Positions 1 to 8,502 of a stretch of 64,000 nt of DNA are shown here, piece after piece (position 1 is the first letter of the stretch; each line of letters starts with the position of its first letter). Below the pieces are notes generated by a model. That model was not told the origin of the DNA. It was given only the letters and a program-made list of their open reading frames with translations, and did not search any database. This DNA comes from Rheinheimera sp. SA_1. GTDB lineage: Bacteria > Pseudomonadota > Gammaproteobacteria > Enterobacterales > Alteromonadaceae. The stretch is taken from NCBI RefSeq assembly GCF_001669775.1, contig NZ_LXWK01000015.1, positions 620,001 to 684,000 on the forward strand, in the 5' to 3' direction. A program made the position numbers and the translations under genes.

Positions 1-1403
1 ACCTGCAACACGTTATAACCGGATAAGGCTAAAAATTGTAGTTCAGTATCAAAACCCCAATAATCGCGAACACCATGCGGGCCGCCATGCACCAGCACTA
101 TGGTCGGTTTATGTTCAGATTGAACCGGACTTTGCGTCCAGTAGCCATGAATGTCCAACCCATCAAAGGATTTGAATTTCACCGGCTCTGTGGTCGCAAA
201 TTTCTTTCCGGCCAATTCGGGTCTGCTATCGGCGATTTTAGCTAACGTCACTTTTTCATGATCGTATAAATAAAAAATCGCGGCAGCTTTATCTGAGCTC
301 ACTTTCACCACCCACTTTTTGCCATCTCGGCTTTTACTGGTGATGGCCACGTCATCGCCAGGAAAAGTCTCCAGCAAATTACTGAACACTGTTGCTTCTT
401 GTAGCTGGTCAGATAAAAAAACGAAAGATGGTTTACCGTCATCAAGTCGCACCGCGTAGACACTTTGGGTGTCTGCAGTCAGCAGAGTATTGGTGATGCT
501 GACGGTGTCGTCGGTAAATACCGGCTTATAGCTGCCATCGGCAAAACGATATTCAAAGATGCCGGCAATATCTTGCTCGAAATTATCAAGGACATGTAGT
601 CCCTGGTTGTCAGCAGTCACTGCTATTGGCGAAAAGTAATGGCCATAATTGCGAGCTGGTAGTTGTTGCCATTGATCAGTTTTTATATCTTTTAAATAAA
701 CCTGACGGTCGTATTTGTTGTCGATACCGGAAGCGATACGGGGTTCACCTTGCTGATCTGCCACCACATCTGCATAAGCAATCGGGGCACGCCCTTTAGA
801 TTTTAATTCGCCGTTGTACACATCCATCGCCACCAGATCTGGCAATCTGTCACCACCTTCACTGGACGGGGTTGCTTTGAGCAAAATCCGATCCGTTTCA
901 TTCGCCTGATTAAATACAAAATCTGCCCAGGCACTTTTACCTTCCCGTTGCTTTAGCCGGGTCCCAGTTTGTTTTTTGCCGGCCCGAAAACCAAATAACA
1001 ATTCACCTTTGCTGCCGTCATAATTCACCCCATATAACTCACCGTAATACACAGGTTCACGTTGCCACGCCAGCGTTTCAGTGAGTTTAAACACGACTCG
1101 CTCATTATTGACCCAATGAAATTCACCAACTTGCATTGGCTTTTGCATCCGAAAAGAACCAACCATTTTCATCGAAGCCGCATCATAAAAGGCTAGTGAC
1201 TGATGGCCTTCAACAAATACGCGAATTGCCAGATGGCGGCCATCTGGCGCTATTTTGACGTCGGTGATCGCAGGGTGTTTTGCCAACAACTCAATCATTG
1301 CAGTGTCGATCAATTGACTGCGGGCATAAGATATTGGGGTGTACAATGTGGCAGAACTACAAAGGATCGTGGCCACAGCCAGTTTAAAAACCAGTGATTG
1401 CAT
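1..1403 (-). CDS. S9 family (prolyl oligopeptidase-type) serine peptidase, 3' end outside the window
   Basis: About 467 N-terminal codons are present; the frame is open to the window edge, so the catalytic C-terminal domain is only just entered. The start ATG at 1403 has an AAGGAA Shine-Dalgarno 8 nt upstream and is followed by a Sec-type signal peptide (MQSLVFKLAVATILCSSATL). The long middle part has the repetitive beta-propeller texture of S9 peptidases (for example IKIAPDGRHLAIRV-like and GLHVLDN segments). The last visible residues, FDGLDIHGYW followed by VLVHGGPHGVRDYWGFD, are the oxyanion-region motif that opens the S9 alpha/beta-hydrolase domain. The product is probably a periplasmic peptidase that trims short peptides. 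The Ser-Asp-His triad lies beyond base 1 and cannot be checked. Confidence 0.85.
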   Translation of the reverse strand, partial: MQSLVFKLAVATILCSSATLYTPISYARSQLIDTAMIELLAKHPAITDVKIAPDGRHLAIRVFVEGHQSLAFYDAASMKMVGSFRMQKPMQVGEFHWVNNERVVFKLTETLAWQREPVYYGELYGVNYDGSKGELLFGFRAGKKQTGTRLKQREGKSAWADFVFNQANETDRILLKATPSSEGGDRLPDLVAMDVYNGELKSKGRAPIAYADVVADQQGEPRIASGIDNKYDRQVYLKDIKTDQWQQLPARNYGHYFSPIAVTADNQGLHVLDNFEQDIAGIFEYRFADGSYKPVFTDDTVSITNTLLTADTQSVYAVRLDDGKPSFVFLSDQLQEATVFSNLLETFPGDDVAITSKSRDGKKWVVKVSSDKAAAIFYLYDHEKVTLAKIADSRPELAGKKFATTEPVKFKSFDGLDIHGYWTQSPVQSEHKPTIVLVHGGPHGVRDYWGFDTELQFLALSGYNVLQ

Positions 1404-1578
1404 TGTGCATTTCCTTGTTGCGGCCAGGCGTCAACCAACAGGGGATATGGTGACAGCTCCGGAACCTGGAGCTAATAAAAACGTCCAGACCATATCATAC
1501 AGTTTGCAACTAGTCACAAATAAAATTCAAATAAATTACAAATAATACCTTTTTACCCATTTCAATCCCAGTCACCGG

Positions 1579-2310
1579 CTATTGGCAAAACAACTGCCTT
1601 GCCTGCTGATACACCCAGAGCGCCAGTGCCGGGTCGTATCGCTCGCCTTCATCACGCATAAAAGCATGTTGGGCATTGAGTTCATGCCAACTGAAATTGC
1701 AACCGGACGCGCTGAGTTGTTGATAAATTTTCAAGCGGCCTTCAGCGGGAATATGCGGGTCTTGTTTGCCCCAAATCAGCATCAACTCGCCTTTGATGTC
1801 GCCAGCGCGTGCGAGCGTCTGATCACCCGGGGCTGCGGGTAACGTATCGCTGTGTAAATCGGTGGCATATAAACAACAGGCCGCAGTAAGCGCTGGGTTT
1901 AACGCTGCCCGAAACGCCAGATGGCCGCCAATACAGACGCCATAACTAGTGGTTTTGCCGTTAAATTCGGCCAACGTCTGTAAATAAGCGAGCATCGCCA
2001 CGGTATCGCTATCATGGGAGGCTAAAGGTTTAGTCCACTTATCCTGGTTGCCTTTGTCTTTGCCGACATCGTCATACCCCAGCACAGTACCGGCCGGGTT
2101 TAATTCATGAAACACTTCCGGCACCAGCACGATAAACCCCTGCCCCGCTAACATCGCAGCAGCCCGGGAGATGGGTGCGGTAATTTGAAAAATCTCAGAG
2201 TAAAACAACACCGCACCGAAACTTTTGCCAGACGCTTGCGGTATGATTTGCAAACAACGCATTGGGCCAGTGGCAGTGCTCAAGGTGATGGTCGTGGTTT
2301 GAATTTGCAT
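1579..2310 (-). CDS. Dienelactone hydrolase family protein
   Basis: The 243-residue product is a compact alpha/beta hydrolase without a signal peptide, the usual length for dienelactone hydrolases. The expected cysteine nucleophile sits in SYGVCIGGH (C126), followed by the acid in WGKQDPH (D184) and the base in NAQHAFMRDE (H215), giving the family's Cys-Asp-His triad. In this family the enzymes hydrolyse lactones or esters in the cytoplasm; no substrate can be read from the sequence. It lies 70 bp downstream of the histidine kinase gene on the same strand, so it may be read through from that operon, but no sequence signal shows this. Many proteins with this fold are esterases or carboxymethylenebutenolidase-like enzymes of unknown role. 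Confidence 0.85.
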   Translation of the reverse strand: MQIQTTTITLSTATGPMRCLQIIPQASGKSFGAVLFYSEIFQITAPISRAAAMLAGQGFIVLVPEVFHELNPAGTVLGYDDVGKDKGNQDKWTKPLASHDSDTVAMLAYLQTLAEFNGKTTSYGVCIGGHLAFRAALNPALTAACCLYATDLHSDTLPAAPGDQTLARAGDIKGELMLIWGKQDPHIPAEGRLKIYQQLSASGCNFSWHELNAQHAFMRDEGERYDPALALWVYQQARQLFCQ

Positions 2311-2380
2311 CTAGGGTTGTCCTGCAAGGCCATACACGATCTGTAAATCGGATGGCTAAACGTCTAAAAATTAAAATGCA

Positions 2381-3829
2381 TCATACCGTATTTACAAACC
2401 AGGGCAAACTAACCTGTACCAGTAACCCTGGCGGTTGATTGCGCAGACTTAACCAGCCGCCGTGCGCTTCGGCCACATCGCGGCATAACGTCAGACCAAT
2501 ACCCGAGCCTTGGGTTTTGGTAGTGTAAAACGGCAATAAGGCATGCTCCAGTACTTCGGCCGACAATCCACCACCGGCATCCTGCAATTCAATGGTTAAC
2601 AGCTGCGGCGATTCGCGTAAACACAGGCGGATCAGTGTGGGATCAGAACCAGATTCATGGGCGTTTTTCAGCACATTCAGCAACAACTGCATTATCTGCG
2701 CCTGATCCAGCAGCCAATTTAGGGTTGGTAACTCGCCATCCAGTTCAAATTCAAAATGGTCATGTAACTGGTTAATCAGCCGCGGCCAGTTAACCATGTC
2801 GCGCTGCGGCGGTGGTAACTTGGCAAACTGAATATAGGCCTGTAAAAACTGATTCAGATGCTGACTACGCTCACTGATGGTTGCCAGGATTTGTCGTAGT
2901 GGCTGCAATGTTGTTAAGTCGGTTGCCTGTTTTTCCAGCAATTGCTGCCCTGAATACGCCAGCGACGACAGCGGCGCCAAACTGTTGTTCAGTTCATGGC
3001 CAATTACCCGCAGTAGTTTTTTCCAGGCATTGAGTTCTTCCCGCTGAATTTCTGCGGTCATCGGTTTGAGTAAATACAAAAAATGCTGGCGTTGATTGAG
3101 CATAAACTGACTGGAAGACAGGTGCCAGATAGCGGCGCCCTGGCTACCGTTGAAGGCTGCATCACGCGTCTCCAGATGCAACAAGCCTTGCTGCGATTGC
3201 TGTAAATAACCACTAAAGGCATGCTGTAGCTCCGGCCACTGTGCCAGCACGTCGTCCAGCAGACGACCATCAAACTTCTGGCCATGCAAAAACAACTGTC
3301 GCGCCGCCGGGTTCGTCAGCAAAACCCGGTTATGTTCGTCAGTCAGCACTAAAGCACTGGGGCTCGATTGCAGCACCGTATCAAGCAGTAATTCGCGTTG
3401 GTATAAAGTTGCCCGTTGCCGGCTGAGTTCAGCCGACATCGTATCCAAAGCGTCGGCCAGCGGCGTTAACATCCGGATCTGTTGCCGATTGGCACGACTA
3501 TTAAACGCCTGATCCTGCAGATTATCGGCATGCAAATTCAGCGCGGCGATTTCCTGCTGCAAACCATTGCTCACCCGCTGCAGCAATAAATGCAGTAACA
3601 CCGCCAGCAGCAAAAACAATGCCCATAACAGATACAAAGTGCTGGTTTGCTGAGGTTTGGTAAGCAGCCACGGCAACAGCAAAGCCAACGCCAGTAACGG
3701 CATTAGTACCAATAGTTGCACCAAAGCGAGTTGACCGCTGAAACTAAATAACCGCAGCAGGCTGAAGCGCTGTCCGATGGACTGGCCGCTCGCTTGACTC
3801 AACAAAAAACTAAGGCGTGGCGATGCCAT
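2381..3829 (-). CDS. Two-component sensor histidine kinase partnered with the sigma-54 response regulator
   Basis: I place the start at the ATG at 3829 (MASPRLSFLLSQ), which overlaps the end of the response regulator gene by 20 bp and suggests translational coupling; upstream in-frame codons would lie deep inside that gene. The 482-residue product has two closely spaced hydrophobic segments (about residues 35-60 and 65-85), a helical linker, a PAS-like region (about 150-255), and then the kinase core. The phospho-accepting His is in VIGHELNNSLAPLSSLAYSG (about residue 278), an NtrY/FixL-like H-box. The N-box is LLNVLKNAHESG, and the G-boxes are LQDAGGGL and GSGIGLTLCRDVAEAHGG. It should phosphorylate the adjacent NtrC-like regulator. 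Almost no periplasmic loop separates the two membrane segments, so it probably senses within the membrane or through the PAS-like region. Confidence 0.9.
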   Translation of the reverse strand: MASPRLSFLLSQASGQSIGQRFSLLRLFSFSGQLALVQLLVLMPLLALALLLPWLLTKPQQTSTLYLLWALFLLLAVLLHLLLQRVSNGLQQEIAALNLHADNLQDQAFNSRANRQQIRMLTPLADALDTMSAELSRQRATLYQRELLLDTVLQSSPSALVLTDEHNRVLLTNPAARQLFLHGQKFDGRLLDDVLAQWPELQHAFSGYLQQSQQGLLHLETRDAAFNGSQGAAIWHLSSSQFMLNQRQHFLYLLKPMTAEIQREELNAWKKLLRVIGHELNNSLAPLSSLAYSGQQLLEKQATDLTTLQPLRQILATISERSQHLNQFLQAYIQFAKLPPPQRDMVNWPRLINQLHDHFEFELDGELPTLNWLLDQAQIMQLLLNVLKNAHESGSDPTLIRLCLRESPQLLTIELQDAGGGLSAEVLEHALLPFYTTKTQGSGIGLTLCRDVAEAHGGWLSLRNQPPGLLVQVSLPWFVNTV

Positions 3830-5144
3830 AAAACTCCATCCGCCGATATAATGCTTGCCGGCTAATCCCAAGCTGTTTGGCGGCACGGGCAATAATGCCA
3901 CCATGTTGCGCCAATACCTGCTCAATCTCTACCCGGTCAAAATCATCGAGCATCCGTTTCGATTGCGGCTCTTCCAGCTGCAAGCCTAAATCAGTGGTTT
4001 CGATGACGCTGCCACTGGCCAGCAATACAGCGCGCTGACAGATATTCTGCAATTCCCGCACATTGCCAGGCCATTGATGCTGCAACAGCGCTTGTTCAGC
4101 TCCAGCAGACAAGGCTTTTTGGCCAGCTAAAAACAATCTGGCCAACGGCAGAATATCGTCCGGCCGTTGCTTGAGTTCAGGTAAATGCAGTTGCACCACA
4201 TTCAGCCGGTAATACAAATCCTGCCGGAATTGCCCTGTTGCGATAGCTTTGGTTAAATCAGTATTGGTGGCGCTTAACACCCGCACATCGACTTTGCGCG
4301 TTAAGCTTGAGCCTAACCGCTCAAACTCGCCGGTTTGCAGCACCCGCAGCAATTTCATCTGGCCAGACAATGACAAATTACCAATTTCATCAAGGAAAAT
4401 AGTGCCGCCATCGGCCGCTTCAAACCGGCCGATGCGGGTTTTACCCAGCCCGCTGTAAGCGCCGACATCGGCACCAAACAGTTCGGCTTCCATCAAATCG
4501 GTGGGTAAAGCGCCCATATTCACTTTGATCAGCGGCTTTTTGGCCCTGGCAGAGTTGGCGTGTAGTACCTGCGCTATGCCTTCTTTGCCAGTACCATTTT
4601 CACCGGTGATCAGCACCGCCGCATTGGACGGCGCCAGTTGCAATGCCATTTGCAACAATTGCTCCATCGCAGTACTGGCGAACACCAGGCCACACAAGTC
4701 TTTACCGACAAATTGCGCCAGCCGTTCTTGTTGCTTGCGCTCGGCTTGTTGTTGTTTGTCCTGTAACTGCTTTATTTTTAAAACATTCTGCACGGTAAGC
4801 AACAACCGTGCATCGTCCCAGGGTTTGGCGATATAGTCGCTGGCACCGGCTTTCACCAATTCCACCACCATATCGAGCTGGGTCCAGGCTGTCATTAATA
4901 TCACCGGTATTGCCGGATATTGCTGGCGTAGTTGGTAAAACAAGGTTTTGCCTTGTAGCCCCTGCATTTCACCTTTGGCAAAATTCATATCCTGCAGCAC
5001 TAAATCGATGTTCTGCTGCGCCAACAAAGACAGAGCAGCTGTCGGGTCGGTCGCAGTCCAGACCCGATAGCCCTGCATATGAAACAGCGTGAGCAAGGCG
5101 GTACAAACTGCCTCGTTGTCATCAATGACTAAAACAGTGGCCAT
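3810..5144 (-). CDS. Sigma-54-dependent response regulator (NtrC family)
   Basis: The 444-residue product has three domains in order. The receiver has acidic residues near position 8-9 (VLVIDDNE), phospho-acceptor D52 in LVLQDMNF and K107 in YIAKPWD. The AAA+ ATPase has Walker A GENGTGKE at 181-188 and Walker B FLDEIG at 250-255. A Fis-type helix-turn-helix (AAKQLGISRQALYRRM) ends the protein. The sigma-54 contact loop reads GAYSGL at 228-233 instead of the canonical GAFTGA. It probably drives transcription of the transport operon it terminates, from the -24/-12 promoter at 9804-9819, by binding the TGTCCG palindromes near 9.9 kb. The genes form one autoregulated export and signalling operon. 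That wiring is inferred from position and motifs. Confidence 0.92.
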   Translation of the reverse strand: MATVLVIDDNEAVCTALLTLFHMQGYRVWTATDPTAALSLLAQQNIDLVLQDMNFAKGEMQGLQGKTLFYQLRQQYPAIPVILMTAWTQLDMVVELVKAGASDYIAKPWDDARLLLTVQNVLKIKQLQDKQQQAERKQQERLAQFVGKDLCGLVFASTAMEQLLQMALQLAPSNAAVLITGENGTGKEGIAQVLHANSARAKKPLIKVNMGALPTDLMEAELFGADVGAYSGLGKTRIGRFEAADGGTIFLDEIGNLSLSGQMKLLRVLQTGEFERLGSSLTRKVDVRVLSATNTDLTKAIATGQFRQDLYYRLNVVQLHLPELKQRPDDILPLARLFLAGQKALSAGAEQALLQHQWPGNVRELQNICQRAVLLASGSVIETTDLGLQLEEPQSKRMLDDFDRVEIEQVLAQHGGIIARAAKQLGISRQALYRRMEFYGIATP

Positions 5145-5200
5145 GGGTTATCGGATCTTCCTATGTTGACGCTGATCTCAGAACCATTTTAATTCAATCA

Positions 5201-6394
5201 TTACAGAGTCTTGGTAGCTGTCGCTGGCGATACCTTTGTTGCTATTCTGGCAGGATACCATGTGGCCACCGTGACACAAACCAGCAACACTGCACTACAT
5301 AACAATGGTAACCACCAATTCAGTGCTTCAAGGCTTATGACACTGGCCAACAGCTTGTTTAGCGCCAGCGCACACAACACCCCAAGCACAGCGCCAACGG
5401 CGGTGGTCAGCCAGTTTTCACTGAGCAGCTCTAATAAAATCAGCTGCTTACTGGCACCAAGCGCCCGTTTAATGCCTATTTCCTGCTGCTGTTTTAAGGC
5501 ATGGAAATGCGCATTACTGTAGCTGGAAACCATCGCCACTAACAACATTAGACCGCTTAAGATGCCGAGTAAGGTCGCGAGGCCAAACTCGTCGCTGTAT
5601 AACTGTTGATGCTGCTCTTGCAGGGTACGGACATAAAAAACCTCAATATTGGCGTCGACTTGGCGCAGTAAATCCGGTAATTGCTGACGTACTTGTTCAG
5701 TACTGCCTTCACTGGTTTTGACCAATAACGCATAACCCCAATCCACGCCAAACAATGGTGCGACCTGAATCATATTGAAGGTTTCTTTAGTTGCCTCGCT
5801 TTGACCAAAAAAATCATCGACCACTGCGGCCACTGGCGCCCGATTGGTCTTCAAACCGATTGCCGAGCGTCCGGGAAACAATTTTTCGGCCAGACTGCGG
5901 GTCAACACCAACGGCGAAGGCGTTTTGATGTCTATAGCAATTGGCGTCACCGGCAATTGTCCTTCGACCAGATTTAAACCAAGTGCAGCAAAAAAGTCCG
6001 GCGACACCATATACTGTGGAATGGTTGGAATATTGGTGCGTTCTTCAGCATCGGCATCAAACAAATTGCCATTGTTGCCGCCATGCCGTACCGGTCCCTG
6101 ATTGGCATAAGCCACGGCCTGCACGCCGGGCAAGGCACGGACCGCAGCCATTTGCCGTTCCAGCAAATCACCTAATAATGGATAAACCCGTAAATCCGGT
6201 GTGGTTGGTTTTAACTGTACCTGCAGCGTATGCGGCAAATTCAGCCCGGTCGGTTCATTTAGCTTGTCGCGCGTTTGACCTGCCAGCAACAAACTATTCA
6301 CCAACAGTGCCAGTGTCATCGCCAGCTGAACCAGCAACAATACTGTGACCACTTTCCGCCGCAGCAACGATTTAATTAATAAATGCAATGACAT
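5201..6394 (-). CDS. ABC transporter permease, FtsX/MacB type (second permease)
   Basis: This 397-residue membrane protein has the MacB/FtsX plan: an N-terminal transmembrane helix (about residues 15-35), a large periplasmic domain (about 40-270), then three C-terminal helices. The segment following the fourth helix, ALKQQQEIGIKRALGASKQLILLELLSENW, is the typical FtsX cytoplasmic motif (EIGIKRALGAS). It lies 4 bp downstream of the first permease gene on the same strand, so the two probably form a heterodimer powered by the ATPase encoded at 7708-8406. In MacAB-like systems such permeases transmit force to the periplasm to expel peptides, toxins or lipoproteins instead of moving the substrate through the membrane. 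The substrate here is unknown. Confidence 0.87.
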   Translation of the reverse strand: MSLHLLIKSLLRRKVVTVLLLVQLAMTLALLVNSLLLAGQTRDKLNEPTGLNLPHTLQVQLKPTTPDLRVYPLLGDLLERQMAAVRALPGVQAVAYANQGPVRHGGNNGNLFDADAEERTNIPTIPQYMVSPDFFAALGLNLVEGQLPVTPIAIDIKTPSPLVLTRSLAEKLFPGRSAIGLKTNRAPVAAVVDDFFGQSEATKETFNMIQVAPLFGVDWGYALLVKTSEGSTEQVRQQLPDLLRQVDANIEVFYVRTLQEQHQQLYSDEFGLATLLGILSGLMLLVAMVSSYSNAHFHALKQQQEIGIKRALGASKQLILLELLSENWLTTAVGAVLGVLCALALNKLLASVISLEALNWWLPLLCSAVLLVCVTVATWYPARIATKVSPATATKTL

Positions 6395-6398
6395 AGTG

Positions 6399-7697
6399 TT
6401 ATTCCTTTAATTGCTGGTTTAAGCCGCCAAATGATGCGCGCAGCGATGGATACAAAGTCACCAGATAACTCGTGGTGAATGTGACAACTAATAACAGCAA
6501 TAATAACGTCAGATCCCAGCGCCCAAACAGGCTGTTCGCCGGCCACAGGAAATTCAGCAAAGTCACCCCGCCCCAGGCAATCAGCAAGCCACAGACACAG
6601 CAAAAAGTCGCCATTAACAGCACATCCGCCAGCATTTGTTGCTGCAGCTGACCACGACTGGCGCCAAGCGCGCGGCGCAGGCTGAATTCATATTGGTTAC
6701 TGATATAGCGGTTGAGCGACAAATGGCTGGCATTAAACAAACAAACGCCTAAAAACAATAACGTCACTAAAGCAAATGCTTTGATATCGGCTGATTCACC
6801 GCCGAAGTAGCTGACGATATTGCGCATCGGCACCAGTTGATTGTTCGGTGCACTTGGGTGACGACCCGCTTTCTGTTCATCGGCCACTAAGTTGCTCATA
6901 AACTGGCGATAGGCCTGTTGTTGCGCTTCAGTATCCAGCTGCACCCAAAATTGCAGTTGGTTTAAAGCACCGGTCCGCCCTTGCGTCGACAGTTGGCGAT
7001 AGTCGGTGTAATCATAAGTATGCGATTGCCGATTGGACATGTAGTTGAAATCGTAGCCAGTTTCCAACGGCATATACACCTGATCCGCTTCCGACAACTG
7101 GCCGCCGTTGTTGGCATCATAGAGCCTTGGCAACATTTGCCAGTCGTCCAGCACCGCTACCACGGTAAAATCGCGATCATCCAGCAGAATTTTTTCACCG
7201 ACAACGTCACTGCGGCCAAACATTTTTTCGGCGGTTGGTTTAGATAAAATCAACTCAAGACGGGCTTTATCATCGGCCCAGATACTGCCGTGTAACAACG
7301 GTACTTCAAACATTTTGAAAAAATCCGGCTGGGTAATGCGGATACTGACCGGGGTTGGCGCTTGTTTAGTATCGAGCCGCAAATAACCATCGGCGCTATA
7401 CATCCCGGCTTTGGCCGAGGGTATATCGGTCTGACTGAGTTTTTGCACATTGGTGTAACTCAATACTCTGGGAGGCTGACAGTCTCTGCACTCATTAGGC
7501 ACCATCAGCGTCATCGGAAAAAATAACTTATCGCTTTTATGCGGCAGCGGATCGGAGTTCAGCTGGTAATAAAAAGTGGCATTAGCGAAAAACACGCCAA
7601 GCCCCAGACTTAAGATAAAAATGGTCAGCGCATAAGGCAGCGGTGCGCGTTTGATGCTGACCCAACTGACTTTGAGGTAATACAGAAATTGTTCCAT
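6399..7697 (-). CDS. ABC transporter permease, FtsX/MacB type (first permease)
   Basis: The 432-residue product has an N-terminal helix (LTIFILSLGLGVFFANATFYY), a MacB-type periplasmic core domain (about 50-310) and three C-terminal helices. Between them is the FtsX signature region YEFSLRRALGASRGQLQQQMLADVLL. A CxxC pair occurs in the periplasmic region (ECRDCQPP, near residue 70), which could form a disulfide. It sits 10 bp from the ATPase gene and 4 bp from the next permease, so it is clearly part of one polycistronic unit. Together the two permeases resemble one double-length MacB-like unit such as that at 49.6-52.0 kb, but encoded by separate genes. Confidence 0.87.
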   Translation of the reverse strand: MEQFLYYLKVSWVSIKRAPLPYALTIFILSLGLGVFFANATFYYQLNSDPLPHKSDKLFFPMTLMVPNECRDCQPPRVLSYTNVQKLSQTDIPSAKAGMYSADGYLRLDTKQAPTPVSIRITQPDFFKMFEVPLLHGSIWADDKARLELILSKPTAEKMFGRSDVVGEKILLDDRDFTVVAVLDDWQMLPRLYDANNGGQLSEADQVYMPLETGYDFNYMSNRQSHTYDYTDYRQLSTQGRTGALNQLQFWVQLDTEAQQQAYRQFMSNLVADEQKAGRHPSAPNNQLVPMRNIVSYFGGESADIKAFALVTLLFLGVCLFNASHLSLNRYISNQYEFSLRRALGASRGQLQQQMLADVLLMATFCCVCGLLIAWGGVTLLNFLWPANSLFGRWDLTLLLLLLVVTFTTSYLVTLYPSLRASFGGLNQQLKE

Positions 7698-7707
7698 GGT
7701 ATTCCCC

Positions 7708-8406
7708 TTATGCCCGTTTCACAGCCAGTGGGTCGTACATCGCCGCATCGCTGAGTTGGCCATCGACAATCTGCACCTGGCGGCCAGCGCGACGTGCTTG
7801 ATCCGGGTCGTGCGTGACCATCAAAATGGTGCAGCCGTCTTGGTTAATTTTTTCCAGCAGTTCCATCACCTGACGCGCCATCAATGAATCAAGGTTACCG
7901 GTTGGTTCATCCGCCAGCAAAATCCGTGGTTGACCAGCAATAGCGCGGGCAATCGCCACCCGTTGCTGCTGACCACCAGATAACTGCGACGGGTGATAAT
8001 CGCGCCTTGCGGCTAACCCCACCAACTCCAAAGCCTGTTCAGCACGGCGTTTACGCTCACTGGCAGCAATACCCCGATACCGCAGCGGCAATTCGATATT
8101 GTCTTGCAGGCTGTAATCTTTAATCAGGTTAAAGCCCTGAAAAATAAAGCCAATTTTCTCATTGCGCAACTTGGACAAAGCGCTATCTGAAAGGCCTTTC
8201 ACCGACTGGCCATCCAGCAAATAGTCCCCTTCATCAAAATGTTCCAGCGTTCCCAGCACATTCAGTAAGGTGGATTTACCCGAGCCAGAAGGCCCGGTTA
8301 AGGCAACAAATTCACCTTCGTTCACCTGCAACTCGATACTGCGCAGGGCATGGGTTTCAATCAGTTCGGTACGGAAAATTTTGCTTAAATTTTTTAATTG
8401 GATCAT
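7708..8406 (-). CDS. ABC transporter ATP-binding protein (LolD/MacB type)
   Basis: I choose the ATG at 8406 (MIQLKNLSKIF) because an AAGGAAG Shine-Dalgarno lies 7 nt upstream; a further ATG six codons upstream would leave that site inside the coding region. The 232-residue ATPase has all core motifs: Walker A GPSGSGKST, Q-loop FIFQGFNL, signature LSGGQQQR, Walker [14 protein letters not shown] and the switch His in VTHD. The NLDS D-loop and the overall length place it in the LolD/MacB-type family that powers FtsX-like permeases. Its gene stands between the adaptor and the two permease genes, as in MacAB-type export operons. Confidence 0.93.
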   Translation of the reverse strand: MIQLKNLSKIFRTELIETHALRSIELQVNEGEFVALTGPSGSGKSTLLNVLGTLEHFDEGDYLLDGQSVKGLSDSALSKLRNEKIGFIFQGFNLIKDYSLQDNIELPLRYRGIAASERKRRAEQALELVGLAARRDYHPSQLSGGQQQRVAIARAIAGQPRILLADEPTGNLDSLMARQVMELLEKINQDGCTILMVTHDPDQARRAGRQVQIVDGQLSDAAMYDPLAVKRA

Positions 8407-8502
8407 GAAGTTCTTCCTTTTCATGGTGGCGCTGCAGCTTCATTTGCCGACAACTGCGCGAAATTTATGTTTGCGGGCTTAACAGCCCACGAGTTAAAAC
8501 AG

